From Gnetum montanum (lineage: Eukaryota; Streptophyta; Gnetopsida; Gnetales; Gnetaceae): DNA of 64,000 bases. Below the pieces are notes generated by a model, which was given only the letters and a program-made list of their open reading frames with translations, was not told the origin of the DNA and made no database searches. Position 1 is the stretch's first letter. Each line of letters starts with the position of its first letter. Positions 59,101 to 62,592 of the stretch are shown one piece after another. Made by a program: the position numbers and the translations under genes. The DNA lies in contig MNCI01015530.1 in the NCBI GenBank assembly GCA_015680685.1, positions 9,887-73,886 of the forward strand, in the 5' to 3' direction.

Positions 59101-62100
59101 ATCACCCTTAGGCTAGCCTAGAATTTCTCTTCTTGTTATTAATTAAATTAAATAGTTAATTTCTATGTTATGGTTAAGGTTAGTTTAACACCCCAACAAT
59201 ATCATAATCATATGCCTCACTTTGGACTAAACCATAGGCCATAAAGCTACCACTAGTCCAAGTGAGAAAATAGTGACTTTCGATCAATGCTTAACAATCT
59301 AAATACCACACTAGTTTCATCCATAGAATTCAACTGGATTGCATGTGAATGCTTGTGATTCGTATGGTTGGGTGTAGGGGGTACCCATTGCTCATCAATA
59401 ACAAGCGTTTTAATTATTGTAATAACACCCAAAAGGGCAAGTTGTAATCAAGACTCGAAAGGATGTGTTGTAATAACAGGCATGTCTATTGAGGTGACTT
59501 TTGGGGGTTTTACATAAGGTATTTATACTTGGGCATTAGAGGTTGTATTAGCCTAAAGTTGCAGAGCCAGTAAAGGCAAGTAATAGGTGCCAAGTGAAGT
59601 GGGATAGGAAGGTAACTAACATCCCTTTGGGCCAATGAAAAGCCTAACTATGGTGGCAGTGCTAGATAGCTTGTAAGGGATAGATGTTGAAGGAAGATAA
59701 CCCCAAGGAACCCTTGGAGCATGACTTAGATACACTATTCAACTTCAATAAAGCATTCTTTTCTTTTTTACTTCTGCATTTTCATTGTTGTTTTCTTTAT
59801 ACATAATGTTGAATGTTACATATATTTGATGTTTGTCATGTTATCTTCTTTATGCATAATGTCAAATGTAACGTATATTTGACATTTGTCACAACATTTG
59901 GGACCAGGATGCCATACTAAGCACCATGAACTTTGGGGAAATTATTCTGCCTTCCATCTATGGCCTCCATGATGCATAATCATTCTTCCAAGGTCTTGTC
60001 TTGTGCACTTTGAGTGGCCAAGTACCCAAATTCTGTTTGGCATCCTCTGGTAGCTAGCTATAGAGCTCATTGATAGATTCTTCATCCATTTGGGTGTTTG
60101 GAAACTCCAAGGAGTTCACTTTGGGTTTGTGCATTGTGTGCAGTTGCTGAGGAGAGTTGACCTTGCTTTGAAGCATAGACAATTGGGAAAGCACTTCAAT
60201 CTAATTTTGGCCCTTTGGGAGGCTAGTTGGAGATCGCAGGCCCAGCTGCAAGGAGACCATTCTGGTGCAAGCAAAGTTTCTCAGTTTATTGTAGGAAGCC
60301 CTTTGGCCACAATGGGGCCTCTACTTCCCACTTGTTTGAGGCCTTTCCCCTGGATACTAACATTGCTATTGTGGATGAAGCCCCTTTGGAGTGGATTACT
60401 GAAGAGGAGCTTAGCCCAAATGTATTGGAGGTTGTGAAAGCTTAGTTGCAAAGTGAATTGGAGGCTGAGTTCCAGGATAGGTTACAACAGAAAATTAGGA
60501 AGGTGGAGGAGAATTTGAAGGAGAATGAAGACTGACTTGCTACTGAGCTACTTCAAGTAATTGAATATCTGAAAGTATACTTGAAATGGAGGTATGCATC
60601 AAATGGGAAGCACAAGAAAGAAAGCTAATTGAAAAAGAGGAGGCCTAGAAGAGAAGTTGACTTGAGAAGATTGAACTGCACTTTGGACTTGAGAATGAGC
60701 TTGGAGATTGGATCATGATGTGGCTCAAAAGGGAGGTGGAGGAGAGATGCAGAGCGATGGCAGAGCAGCAGTGGCTGGTAAAAAATAGAAAAGAGCAAGA
60801 AGAGATTAGGGCAGACTTCATGACCCATCATGAATTAAATGTTAGGGAGTGGTTTAGATCTGGGAAATGTTCTTACGTCACCTTGGGCATCAATAGGAAC
60901 ACCTTGTGGCACATCCTTCACACCTACATCAGGTATTCTTTGTCCGTGCACCTTGACAAGGGACATGGCTTGGACACTAAGGACTGGGAAAAGAGAGAGG
61001 ATAGATATCAAGCTTTTCAATAGGCTGCTAACTTCATCAATTTGGAAGAGAAGTGTGGGATTGTTGATGGGGTTCATAGGTAGGAAAAGCCCGGATGTGT
61101 TTATAAATCACTACCTCTTCCTTGATGGCCTGGTGTTTCTGGCACGTTGTTAAAAATGTGTTGTCGGTTTTTGGGTTTTTGGCCCCACATCCTATCAGTT
61201 TTGTTTCTGTTTGTTTTTTCTGGTTGGGTTTTGGGAGACTTCTGTCCTTGCATTGCTAATTCTCTGCTTGTTCTAGGGTCCCTTTTTCTCGCTCCGGATG
61301 TATCTTTTTGTTTTATAATAATATCCTAACCTTTTTCAAAAAAAAAAAAGAAAGAAAGAAAGAAAAGAAAAGAAAAAGAAAAGAAACCACTAATCACCAT
61401 TATATCATTAAAATGTCTATGGGTGTATTAACTAATGGCTATTTAAAGATGTGAAGGGCAGAAACCTATTTTAGTGAGGATCCACTTGGGATATTTTTTG
61501 GTGATGGGATTATTTTTTGTATTTGTATGTTTTTTTCTTTTTTTTTTTCTAAATCATTTTGAGGGAGCTTGGATTATAGAATCCAAAGGAGCTCCTCATG
61601 AATTAAAATGTGAGCTGTCCGTTAATTTGATTACGAGTGTTCTCTTATTTTATTTTTTATCTTTAATATAAAATATATTCCTTTTTTACTTTAACATCAT
61701 GGAGTTTGTCATTATATTGTGTTTTATCTTTTAGAAAGGAATTAAGAATTTGCATTACAAATCTTCATTTGAGTTGACTTCCATCGAGTCGTAAATCTGG
61801 GGTTCCTATTATCATGTTGTCACGTCATTAAAAAACGCTGCTTCTAGGTACAAAAGCTGTGTAACAGAATTTTGTCCTCGTCAAAATAAGCATACATATC
61901 TAGAATATACCAGAACCTTTAGATGTGCTGTAACATGTGAACTTGGTGCTACAAGGAATAGCATTTTAGTATTGTGGATACTCGTATCGCTTTCTCATTC
62001 ATTGTCGGATCTTTGTGACAGTATTGTCATAACAGTTTTACAATATAATTTACTGTTGATTCAATTGTGTTGTCATAAAGAAGTAACTTCTGTTCCTAGC

Positions 62101-62592
62101 ATCTTCTTCTAACCACTTGACGCTAGACCAGTAAGCAAACGCCCCATTCACAAACCAGGAGGCATTGATTTTTATTATTCTATGCAACATTTCTATTCTC
62201 AATTTTAGAACTTTGTAGTGACCATTTAGACTGAAGTTTGTTAATTTAGTTTATATCAATGGTTAGATCAATAAAAGGTACCCATCTCTGTGCAATGCCG
62301 GATTGCTTAAATCTGCAAATCTCTTCTTATCTTTTTTTTTCCTTTTCTGTTTTCAGTGCATTAATGGCATTAGAATGTTGCCTTTCTGATTTTTATTTTA
62401 CTTTTTATTTTTTAGGAAGATGCTGCAGTTGAATTAACAGAATCTATTGCAAGGCTTATAAATACTTTGCCACCTACTTTCCAAAAGATAGAAGAAGAGT
62501 CTATTTCAGAATCTAACCAGATATTTGACAGTCACCACACACACTTTCATGGGGATCAAGGGCATGACTATTTTGGTGCATATATGGGTTGA
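16380..62592 (+). CDS. AXR4: AXR4-like ER alpha/beta-hydrolase-fold protein; join(16380..17120,17429..17932,62416..62592)
   Basis: The three exons join in phase 0 to a 473-residue protein, close to Arabidopsis AXR4 in length as I recall it. AXR4 is an ER protein required for correct plasma-membrane localisation of the auxin importer AUX1. Order of features: charged N-terminus with a ten-Ser run (49-58), one transmembrane helix (about 59-83), hydrolase-like domain from about residue 90 with VHGFGASSF (141-149) and DLPGFGFSDKS (169-179), a variable Gln/Glu insert (221-230), HLVLHDMG (258-265), HSGGRWPQ (408-415), and a His-rich tail (HHTHFHGDQGHD) as in AXR4. The nucleophile elbow has no Ser, and the usual catalytic His position appears to be Arg412. 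It is therefore probably a non-catalytic fold, acting as an accessory or chaperone. The start at 16380 is preferred because the added residues from 16284 look like leader sequence. Confidence 0.88.
17121..17428 (+). other. AXR4 intron 1 (308 bp)
   Basis: Donor GTATGTTTC, acceptor GAGCAG before GCGGTT. A competing AG three bases upstream (17424-17425) would add one Gln. The chosen site gives the gap-free match to the AXR4 sequence around VETLG. Confidence 0.8.
17429..17932 (+). CDS. AXR4: AXR4 coding exon 2
   Basis: 168 codons covering the second half of the hydrolase-like fold, from VETLGMGPVHLVLHD to HSGGRWPQ. It ends CAG before GTAAGA, a strong donor. If the intron is not removed, translation continues 41 residues to a stop at 18056-18058. 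Confidence 0.9.
17933..19537 (+). other. Proximal intron sequence, no gene
   Basis: AT-rich with no recognisable coding frame. It includes the readthrough stop at 18056-18058 and an AATAAA at 18191-18196 that could act in premature polyadenylation. Confidence 0.5.
19538..19825 (-). pseudogene. Possible LINE ORF1 zinc-knuckle fragment
   Basis: A minus-strand frame of 95 residues contains ISYEALPRY then FFKCNGKGSLMPKC. This follows the order of the YEnLP-C-x2-C-x4-H-x4-C knuckle of plant LINE ORF1 proteins, with key positions lost. The LINE ORF1 at 39402-40106 shows the intact order (VEYENLPLD, then CGKGNHHGAAC). The evidence is weak. Confidence 0.3.
20572..20590 (+). promoter_or_regulatory. 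Primer-binding site, degraded tRNA-Asp type
   Basis: TGGCACCGTTGTTGAGGAC resembles the complement of the tRNA-Asp 3' end, with changes at CpG positions and in the G-run. It directly follows ...TTAATCA T, a plausible LTR end. Confidence 0.6.
20700..22210 (+). pseudogene. Gypsy gag, broken
   Basis: The open piece at 20878-21306 and the damaged sequence after it carry a gag core. The block at about 21600-21770 has the order WRQGACEPLD, RYMKTIHCYLNHGFSQRE, IIEGLR, RECIDMYAMG. It parallels the GYFQRE, VIDGLR, TLGVYAQG order in the other element. A second open piece (21930-22115) has a coiled segment (HVDQVWDTMDEKM) like DKMWDFLDERF in the other gag. A knuckle-like CKYCSNSHDS with a following AHMIG lies at about 22160-22240. 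At least eight stops interrupt it. Confidence 0.7.
23040..23564 (+). pseudogene. Gypsy aspartic protease, degraded active site
   Basis: The reading begins near LALYDSSLGVNLIS (about 23071-23112), corresponding to LLDLGSGVNLIS in the other element; the D-x-G motif is no longer intact. The later conserved patch LPIIMGRARLSIANARL (about 23290-23341) is clear and in an open frame. No pol sequence follows: the frame closes at 23564 and untranslated DNA begins. Confidence 0.7.
23565..24041 (+). other. Untranslated spacer after protease
   Basis: No coding signal. It contains a G-rich phrase (TCGTGGGGGAGGG, about 23582-23594), similar to the element's polypurine motifs, just after the protease stop. 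Confidence 0.4.
24042..24907 (-). repeat. Inserted LTR (minus strand) with GATGTCT/AGACATC array
   Basis: On the minus strand the sequence starts TGTAGGAACACC at 24907. It carries about a dozen degenerate copies of AAGACATCTT-like motifs between about 24600 and 24830 and ends near 24042. No protein is encoded, and the sequence is unrelated to the surrounding element. No clear target-site duplication was found, so the boundaries are approximate. A plus-strand LTR at 52525-53463 carries a similar motif array. Confidence 0.5.
24908..27189 (+). other. Long untranslated leader before 3' ORF
   Basis: No coding signal is recognised; the frame at 25184-25546 is probably chance. The internal polypurine motif AACTTAGTCGTGGGGGAGAG starts at 26998 and matches the one at 7714-7736. 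Confidence 0.5.
27190..29909 (+). pseudogene. 3' ORF: Transposase_32-like domain, linker, long coiled coil (broken)
   Basis: Several frames read as one damaged protein of roughly 900 codons. The first third (27620-28150) has the order VEEFYQNL, then FLPIKQLSSIFAWVAKAVAM, then INMSYFLYKALI and LGLVQKLYELVGI. This closely follows the plant transposon protein domain (EFYANL, LLPT, LLYAIL, INVG, LCxxAGV). A Pro/Gly/Gln linker follows (28340-28560). From about 28720 to 29880 it is Gln/Glu/Leu-rich heptad sequence, predicted coiled coil. Stops, mostly TAG where CAG would be expected, are scattered, which fits C-to-T decay. The paralogue at 2700-5647 has the same order. Function is unknown. A capsid-accessory or envelope-position role is only a guess. 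Confidence 0.65.
29944..30243 (+). repeat. Tandem duplication (168 bp period) including the polypurine tract
   Basis: Copies begin at 29944 and 30112 with GTATTCTATTGTAATATAG. Each ends in a G-rich tract (GTTGTGGGGGAAT at 30071 and 30232). Only the second tract abuts the LTR start (TGTTTAGG, 30244). The first is followed by TGATGAG, which is how LTRs of the other element begin. Confidence 0.85.
30244..30769 (+). repeat. 3' LTR of the pol-less Gypsy element
   Basis: 526 bp, TGTTTAGG to CCTAACCA (near-inverted ends), directly after a polypurine tract. It contains an AATAAAGG polyadenylation-type signal near 30658. No 5' partner was found by eye. Confidence 0.65.
30780..32460 (-). pseudogene. 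Ty1/Copia pol remnant (RT and RNase H)
   Basis: On the minus strand, 31990-31784 reads WKIHQIDMKSALLYGGDLHE and then CKLHKAIYGLKQ, the hallmark Copia RT blocks. The catalytic motif near 31660-31674 reads HVND where YVDD is expected. 31581-31339 reads LSQKKYTIELLKKFNMQD and PMNPGLK, the Copia RT C-terminus. RNase H traces (a DAD-like patch near 31150-31200, and KHINVHFAQLKYLEKHIDI near 30860-30920) and an end like FTKALS (about 30810) follow. It is inactive, with multiple stops. The left end abuts the LTR that ends at 30769, so the Gypsy element may have inserted into it. Confidence 0.85.
32461..34600. other. Unassigned repeat-like DNA
   Basis: No gene recognised. The minus strand has TGTAATACCCTCC starting at 33319, a common LTR beginning, so an LTR may extend leftwards from there. 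A short direct repeat around ATCTTTAGGTTCT lies at about 32621 and 32652. The minus frame 34391-34696 has no family assignment. Confidence 0.35.
35201..35546. repeat. Three-copy tandem repeat, 116 bp unit
   Basis: Units start at 35201, 35317 and 35433 with GCATCAGCAAAATAACCCTC. The lengths are 116, 116 and 114 bp, and the copies are nearly identical by eye, much more alike than the surrounding elements' repeats. Confidence 0.95.
35711..35820. repeat. Tandem repeat, 43 bp unit, about 2.5 copies
   Basis: TCACTCAAGA recurs at 35711, 35754 and 35797, each followed by GTCACATGxGAGTG. It lies just upstream (minus strand) of the TATA box at 35600. Confidence 0.9.
35834..36909 (-). pseudogene. LINE reverse transcriptase fragment
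   Basis: On the minus strand, 36886-36500 reads EAGFVKGCFLQDQVLLLQEI, KLDITKAYDTVSWG and LRQSDPLSPLLF: the RT fingers and palm of plant L1-type LINEs. The catalytic HYADDT follows at 36421-36436. 36286-36026 reads LPSRLHDEYLGMPI, the thumb/linker region (usual form KYLGVPL). It stops abruptly at both ends. The left end meets the LTR at 35833 and the right end meets unrelated DNA near 36909. It belongs to the same broad LINE type as the element at 42.7-50.7 kb. Confidence 0.9.
36910..38482. other. No gene recognised
   Basis: An isolated 93-residue plus frame (37206-37487) starting MTSNPQLRQN in slightly GC-richer sequence resembles an organelle-targeting N-terminus or a 5' exon in composition, but I cannot assign it. 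The rest is AT-rich. Confidence 0.35.
38483..38723 (+). pseudogene. Gypsy RT N-terminal fragment
   Basis: The frames read RPMAFAWSGEDI, RICQHRIYTD, IKKLLEVGFICPIADGEWV and SPLVFLEKKG. This matches the block at 10254-10523 of the big Gypsy element but is a different copy. It breaks off into T-rich sequence. Confidence 0.85.
39163..40440 (+). pseudogene. LINE ORF1 (DUF4283 plus zinc knuckle), frameshifted
   Basis: A Gly-rich N-terminus (39163-39396) shifts frame into 39402-40106. This second part has the DUF4283-type RNA-binding order typical of plant LINE ORF1 proteins: LIRKWVVTSWGLEGVK, then FLGGPWFYRAWGWALTPW, then FFGEFIAFD, then VEYENLPLD and a knuckle CGKGNHHGAAC. A Pro/Ala-rich tail reaches about 40380. 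No endonuclease ORF follows, so the LINE is interrupted or truncated. The homologous ORF1 of the minus-strand LINE lies at 49254-50670. Confidence 0.85.
40441..41479. other. AT-rich DNA, no gene
   Basis: No coding or RNA signal. The homopolymer A-run after 40460 and T-run near 40550 offer no clear LINE tail. Confidence 0.45.
41480..41970 (+). pseudogene. Gypsy integrase C-terminal fragment
   Basis: It starts RKDWTSRLNEPLWAYR, which matches the YRRDWSTKLNDVLWAYRS stretch near the integrase end of the big element. A degraded stretch then ends in KVLYFIPNHL and VVKVYHLKNPSKHS, the order of the integrase C-terminal barrel. With the RT fragment at 38483-38723 it may be one Gypsy copy split by the LINE ORF1 insertion. 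Confidence 0.65.
41971..42715. other. Probable Gypsy 3' internal sequence
   Basis: A weakly coding plus frame (42206-42403) follows the integrase fragment, with no recognisable domain. It ends at the LINE target-site duplication. Confidence 0.35.
42716..42730. repeat. Left target-site duplication of the 7.9 kb LINE
   Basis: TTGACACAAGAAAAG. The right copy at 50673-50686 is TTGACACAAGAAAG, one A shorter. Confidence 0.88.
42739..43240 (-). other. LINE 3' UTR
   Basis: G/T-rich (minus strand) untranslated sequence between the last traces of ORF2 and the poly-A tail. It ends CCCAAAAACTTGCTC before the A-run, a style common to plant LINE tails. Confidence 0.65.
43240..43830 (-). pseudogene. LINE ORF2 C-terminal coiled-coil region
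   Basis: The minus strand encodes a strongly charged heptad-like sequence (for example KLEERIRQEVKDEMEQEEA near 43490-43560). A non-coiled block starts MWLSGKLPLCEV (about 43340-43400). The same order, coiled coil then W-x3-GK block, occurs at about 60430-60900 in the truncated LINE. I do not know of a standard name for it. Confidence 0.6.
44260..46520 (-). pseudogene. LINE ORF2 reverse transcriptase and zf-RVT-like region
   Basis: RT blocks on the minus strand: KLDITKVYDCVSW (about 45880-45918), LRQGNPFSPYLF (about 45715-45750) and catalytic HYADDT (45603-45618). Downstream, a Cys-rich TCPTCGQASKTWQH (about 44690-44740), followed by AILWCLWKARKQQV, corresponds to the zf-RVT region that ends plant LINE ORF2 proteins. 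Frames 45586-45771 and 44332-44664 are open pieces; stops break the rest. Confidence 0.9.
46930..47370 (-). pseudogene. LINE endonuclease, C-terminal part
   Basis: The minus strand reads a damaged IIVKDFNQ (usual GDFN), then HFLQFLHQHAMVDMGL, then CSFTWSNRRKG, the conserved end of the plant LINE apurinic-type endonuclease. It continues from the N-terminal part at 48963-49257 across the inserted LTR. Confidence 0.85.
47370..48962 (+). repeat. Solo LTR nested in the LINE endonuclease, with GCGTAGTCA array
   Basis: About 1.6 kb of non-coding DNA splits the endonuclease. It holds an array of degenerate units of roughly 80-90 bp (about 47380-48080), each with TTTTCTAAGTGxTGAGACTA and GAGCGTAGTCA-like phrases. 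A TATA box follows on the plus strand (CCCTATAAATACCCC, about 48203-48217), and then the U5-like remainder. The ends are near TGTCTAAG and CACTACA. A target-site duplication is not clear. Confidence 0.65.
48963..49257 (-). pseudogene. LINE ORF2 start, endonuclease N-terminus
   Basis: It begins MKILSWNCRGQGTPYKRR, then VVCLQEL, the hallmark start of the endonuclease/exonuclease/phosphatase domain in plant LINE ORF2. The ATG (49255-49257) overlaps the ORF1 stop as ATGA. Confidence 0.92.
49254..50670 (-). pseudogene. LINE ORF1 (Gly/Ala-rich N-terminus, DUF4283, zinc knuckle)
   Basis: Frames 50697-50455, 50359-50144, 50216-49938 and 49901-49254 form one damaged ORF. In order: a Gly/Ala/Arg-rich low-complexity start, LIRKWLVTTWGLESV, WFFGARRLALTLWWL, FFGEFITLDKF, VEYKNL and a knuckle CWFCGKPSHSMETYY whose last Cys is Tyr. 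The C-terminal region is Ser/Pro-rich. It matches the ORF1 at 39402-40106 in order and residues. The last frame ends at the ORF2 start. Confidence 0.88.
50673..50686. repeat. Right target-site duplication of the 7.9 kb LINE
   Basis: TTGACACAAGAAAG, partner of 42716-42730. Confidence 0.88.
50687..51987. other. No gene recognised
   Basis: AT-rich at left, G-rich repeat-like from about 51240. The minus frame at 50996-51337 has no family resemblance. Confidence 0.4.
51988..52507 (+). repeat. LTR of family A/B, copy A
   Basis: It is homologous along its length to 58376-59896 once the insertion there is removed. Shared phrases include GATGGTGTTGCTTC, TGTAATTATTGTAATAA, AAGGGATAGATG and CAATAAAGCATTCTT (polyadenylation-type signal). 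A 33 bp tandem duplication lies at about 52003-52067. It ends CATGACA, followed by a PBS-like sequence. Confidence 0.8.
52525..53463 (+). repeat. LTR C with GATGTCT array
   Basis: It starts TGATGAGG and ends GTTACA immediately before a tRNA-Met-type primer site. The central part (about 52760-52930) carries about ten degenerate GATGTCTCC/AACATCTCC-like motifs. It directly follows LTR A and belongs to a different family. Confidence 0.6.
53465..53480 (+). promoter_or_regulatory. Primer-binding site, tRNA-Met type
   Basis: TTTGGTATTAAAGCAT resembles the common plant retrotransposon primer site TGGTATCAGAGC, with transitions, and sits two bases past the LTR end. Confidence 0.6.
53481..55640. other. 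Retroelement internal debris, microsatellite
   Basis: No clear protein. CTCTATATAAGACC near 53960-53975 could be a TATA box of a further LTR. An (AAAT)n microsatellite spans about 54780-54804. Overlapping His/Pro/Cys/Thr-rich frames at 54840-55250 reflect CCAC/TGC-rich sequence rather than a recognised protein. Confidence 0.4.
55645..55722 (+). repeat. 5S rRNA-derived fragment (3' half, box C)
   Basis: GGATGGGTGACCTC (55694-55707) and GGGAAGTC, with ATTAAGC and AGTAGTA at the right spacing upstream, match the 3' half of plant 5S rRNA, including the box C promoter element. The 5' half is not recognisable. It could be part of a Cassandra-type terminal-repeat element, whose LTRs carry 5S sequence, a 5S-derived SINE, or a stray 5S pseudogene. 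Confidence 0.8.
55723..56986. other. No gene recognised
   Basis: Overlapping frames at 55958-56476 on both strands lack family resemblance. The sequence is GC-richer near 56000-56480. Confidence 0.4.
56987..57948 (+). pseudogene. CCR4-type nuclease (EEP domain) pseudogene, apparently intronless
   Basis: About 320 codons resemble the endonuclease/exonuclease/phosphatase domain of plant CCR4-like deadenylases or angel-type nucleases, which shorten mRNA poly(A) tails. In order: VATYNMLC (start block, usual SYNIL), LNADVLCLQEV (catalytic Glu block, 57107-57141), FQPDLKKLGYEGVYKQK, DGCMIFYKEAKFELI, then a degraded middle. The C-terminal part has FTNYAAMTN, RFFQVTKLLELISKEEIE and NHIPLMMEL, where the family has SDHxPL. 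Stops lie at 57071, 57326 and many later sites. Such genes normally have several introns. None is apparent here, which suggests a processed copy or retrotransposon capture: a polypurine tract and LTR follow 410 bp downstream. Confidence 0.75.
57949..58375 (+). other. Spacer ending in polypurine tract
   Basis: No coding signal. It ends TTAAGGGGGTAATAT (58361-58375) immediately before LTR B, the expected position of a polypurine tract. Confidence 0.6.
58376..59896 (+). repeat. LTR of family A/B, copy B, interrupted by another LTR
   Basis: It starts TGTCTCATCCC after a polypurine tract. It is homologous to 51988-52507 in its first about 55 bp and again from about 59398 to 59896. A 50 bp tandem duplication lies near the end (about 59795-59896). 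It ends CACAACA and is followed by TTTGGGACCAGGATG, similar to what follows copy A. Confidence 0.8.
58478..59397 (+). repeat. Solo LTR related to the 13.3 kb Gypsy element, inserted in LTR B
   Basis: It has the same start (TGATGAAG), the same iterated GCGTCGATG/GCATTAACG-like motifs, the same TATA box context (CTATAAATATGCG, about 58640-58652), AGCCAGACTCTTGTAGTTT matching the big LTR, and the same end (GGGTACCC...GCTCATCA). The left 50 bp (58428-58477) belong to neither LTR clearly, so the true start could lie earlier. No convincing target-site duplication was found. Confidence 0.8.
59916..59927. repeat. Left target-site duplication of truncated LINE
   Basis: ACTAAGCACCAT; the partner at 61389-61400 is ACTAATCACCAT (11 of 12). 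Confidence 0.6.
59928..61388 (+). mobile_element. 5'-truncated LINE with poly-A tail
   Basis: It carries only the last part of ORF2. A coiled-coil stretch (about 60430-60560, SELEAEFQDRLQQKIRKVEE) is followed by REVEERCRAMAEQQ (60727-60768) and a W-x3-GK block (REWFRSGKCSYVTL, about 60845-60886). This is the same order as the end of the 7.9 kb LINE. A T/G-rich 3' UTR follows, then an A-rich tail with GAAA units from 61341 to 61386. A probable target-site duplication brackets it. All frames are broken. Confidence 0.7.
61389..62415 (+). other. Distal end of AXR4 intron 2
   Basis: AT-rich sequence without ORFs of note. The long T-rich tract at 62328-62345 and TTTTATTTTTTAG provide the acceptor for exon 3. 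Confidence 0.65.
62416..62592 (+). CDS. AXR4: AXR4 coding exon 3 (end of fold and His-rich tail)
   Basis: 58 codons plus TGA: EDAAVELTESIARLI and LPPTFQKIEEE continue the last helix of the hydrolase-like domain. A tail with HHTHFHGDQGHDYFGAYMG follows, matching the His-rich end of Arabidopsis AXR4. The frame from 62416 is the only one open with this content. Confidence 0.87.
   Translation, partial: EDAAVELTESIARLINTLPPTFQKIEEESISESNQIFDSHHTHFHGDQGHDYFGAYMG

Larger units (their letters stand above)
17933..62415 (+). other. AXR4 intron 2, 44,483 bp, filled with transposons
   Basis: The donor is GTAAGAATAC. The acceptor is TTTTTTAG after a long pyrimidine-rich tract (62330-62415), with a second acceptor-like TTTTCAG near 62350-62356. 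Exon 3 continues the protein exactly where AXR4 continues after its RWPQE block, and in phase. The original intron sequence is probably what remains at 17933-19500 and 61400-62415; the rest is nested insertions. Confidence 0.87.

Noticed and set aside
61340-61387. GAAA microsatellite as an independent repeat
   Set aside because: It is the expanded poly-A tail of the truncated LINE.
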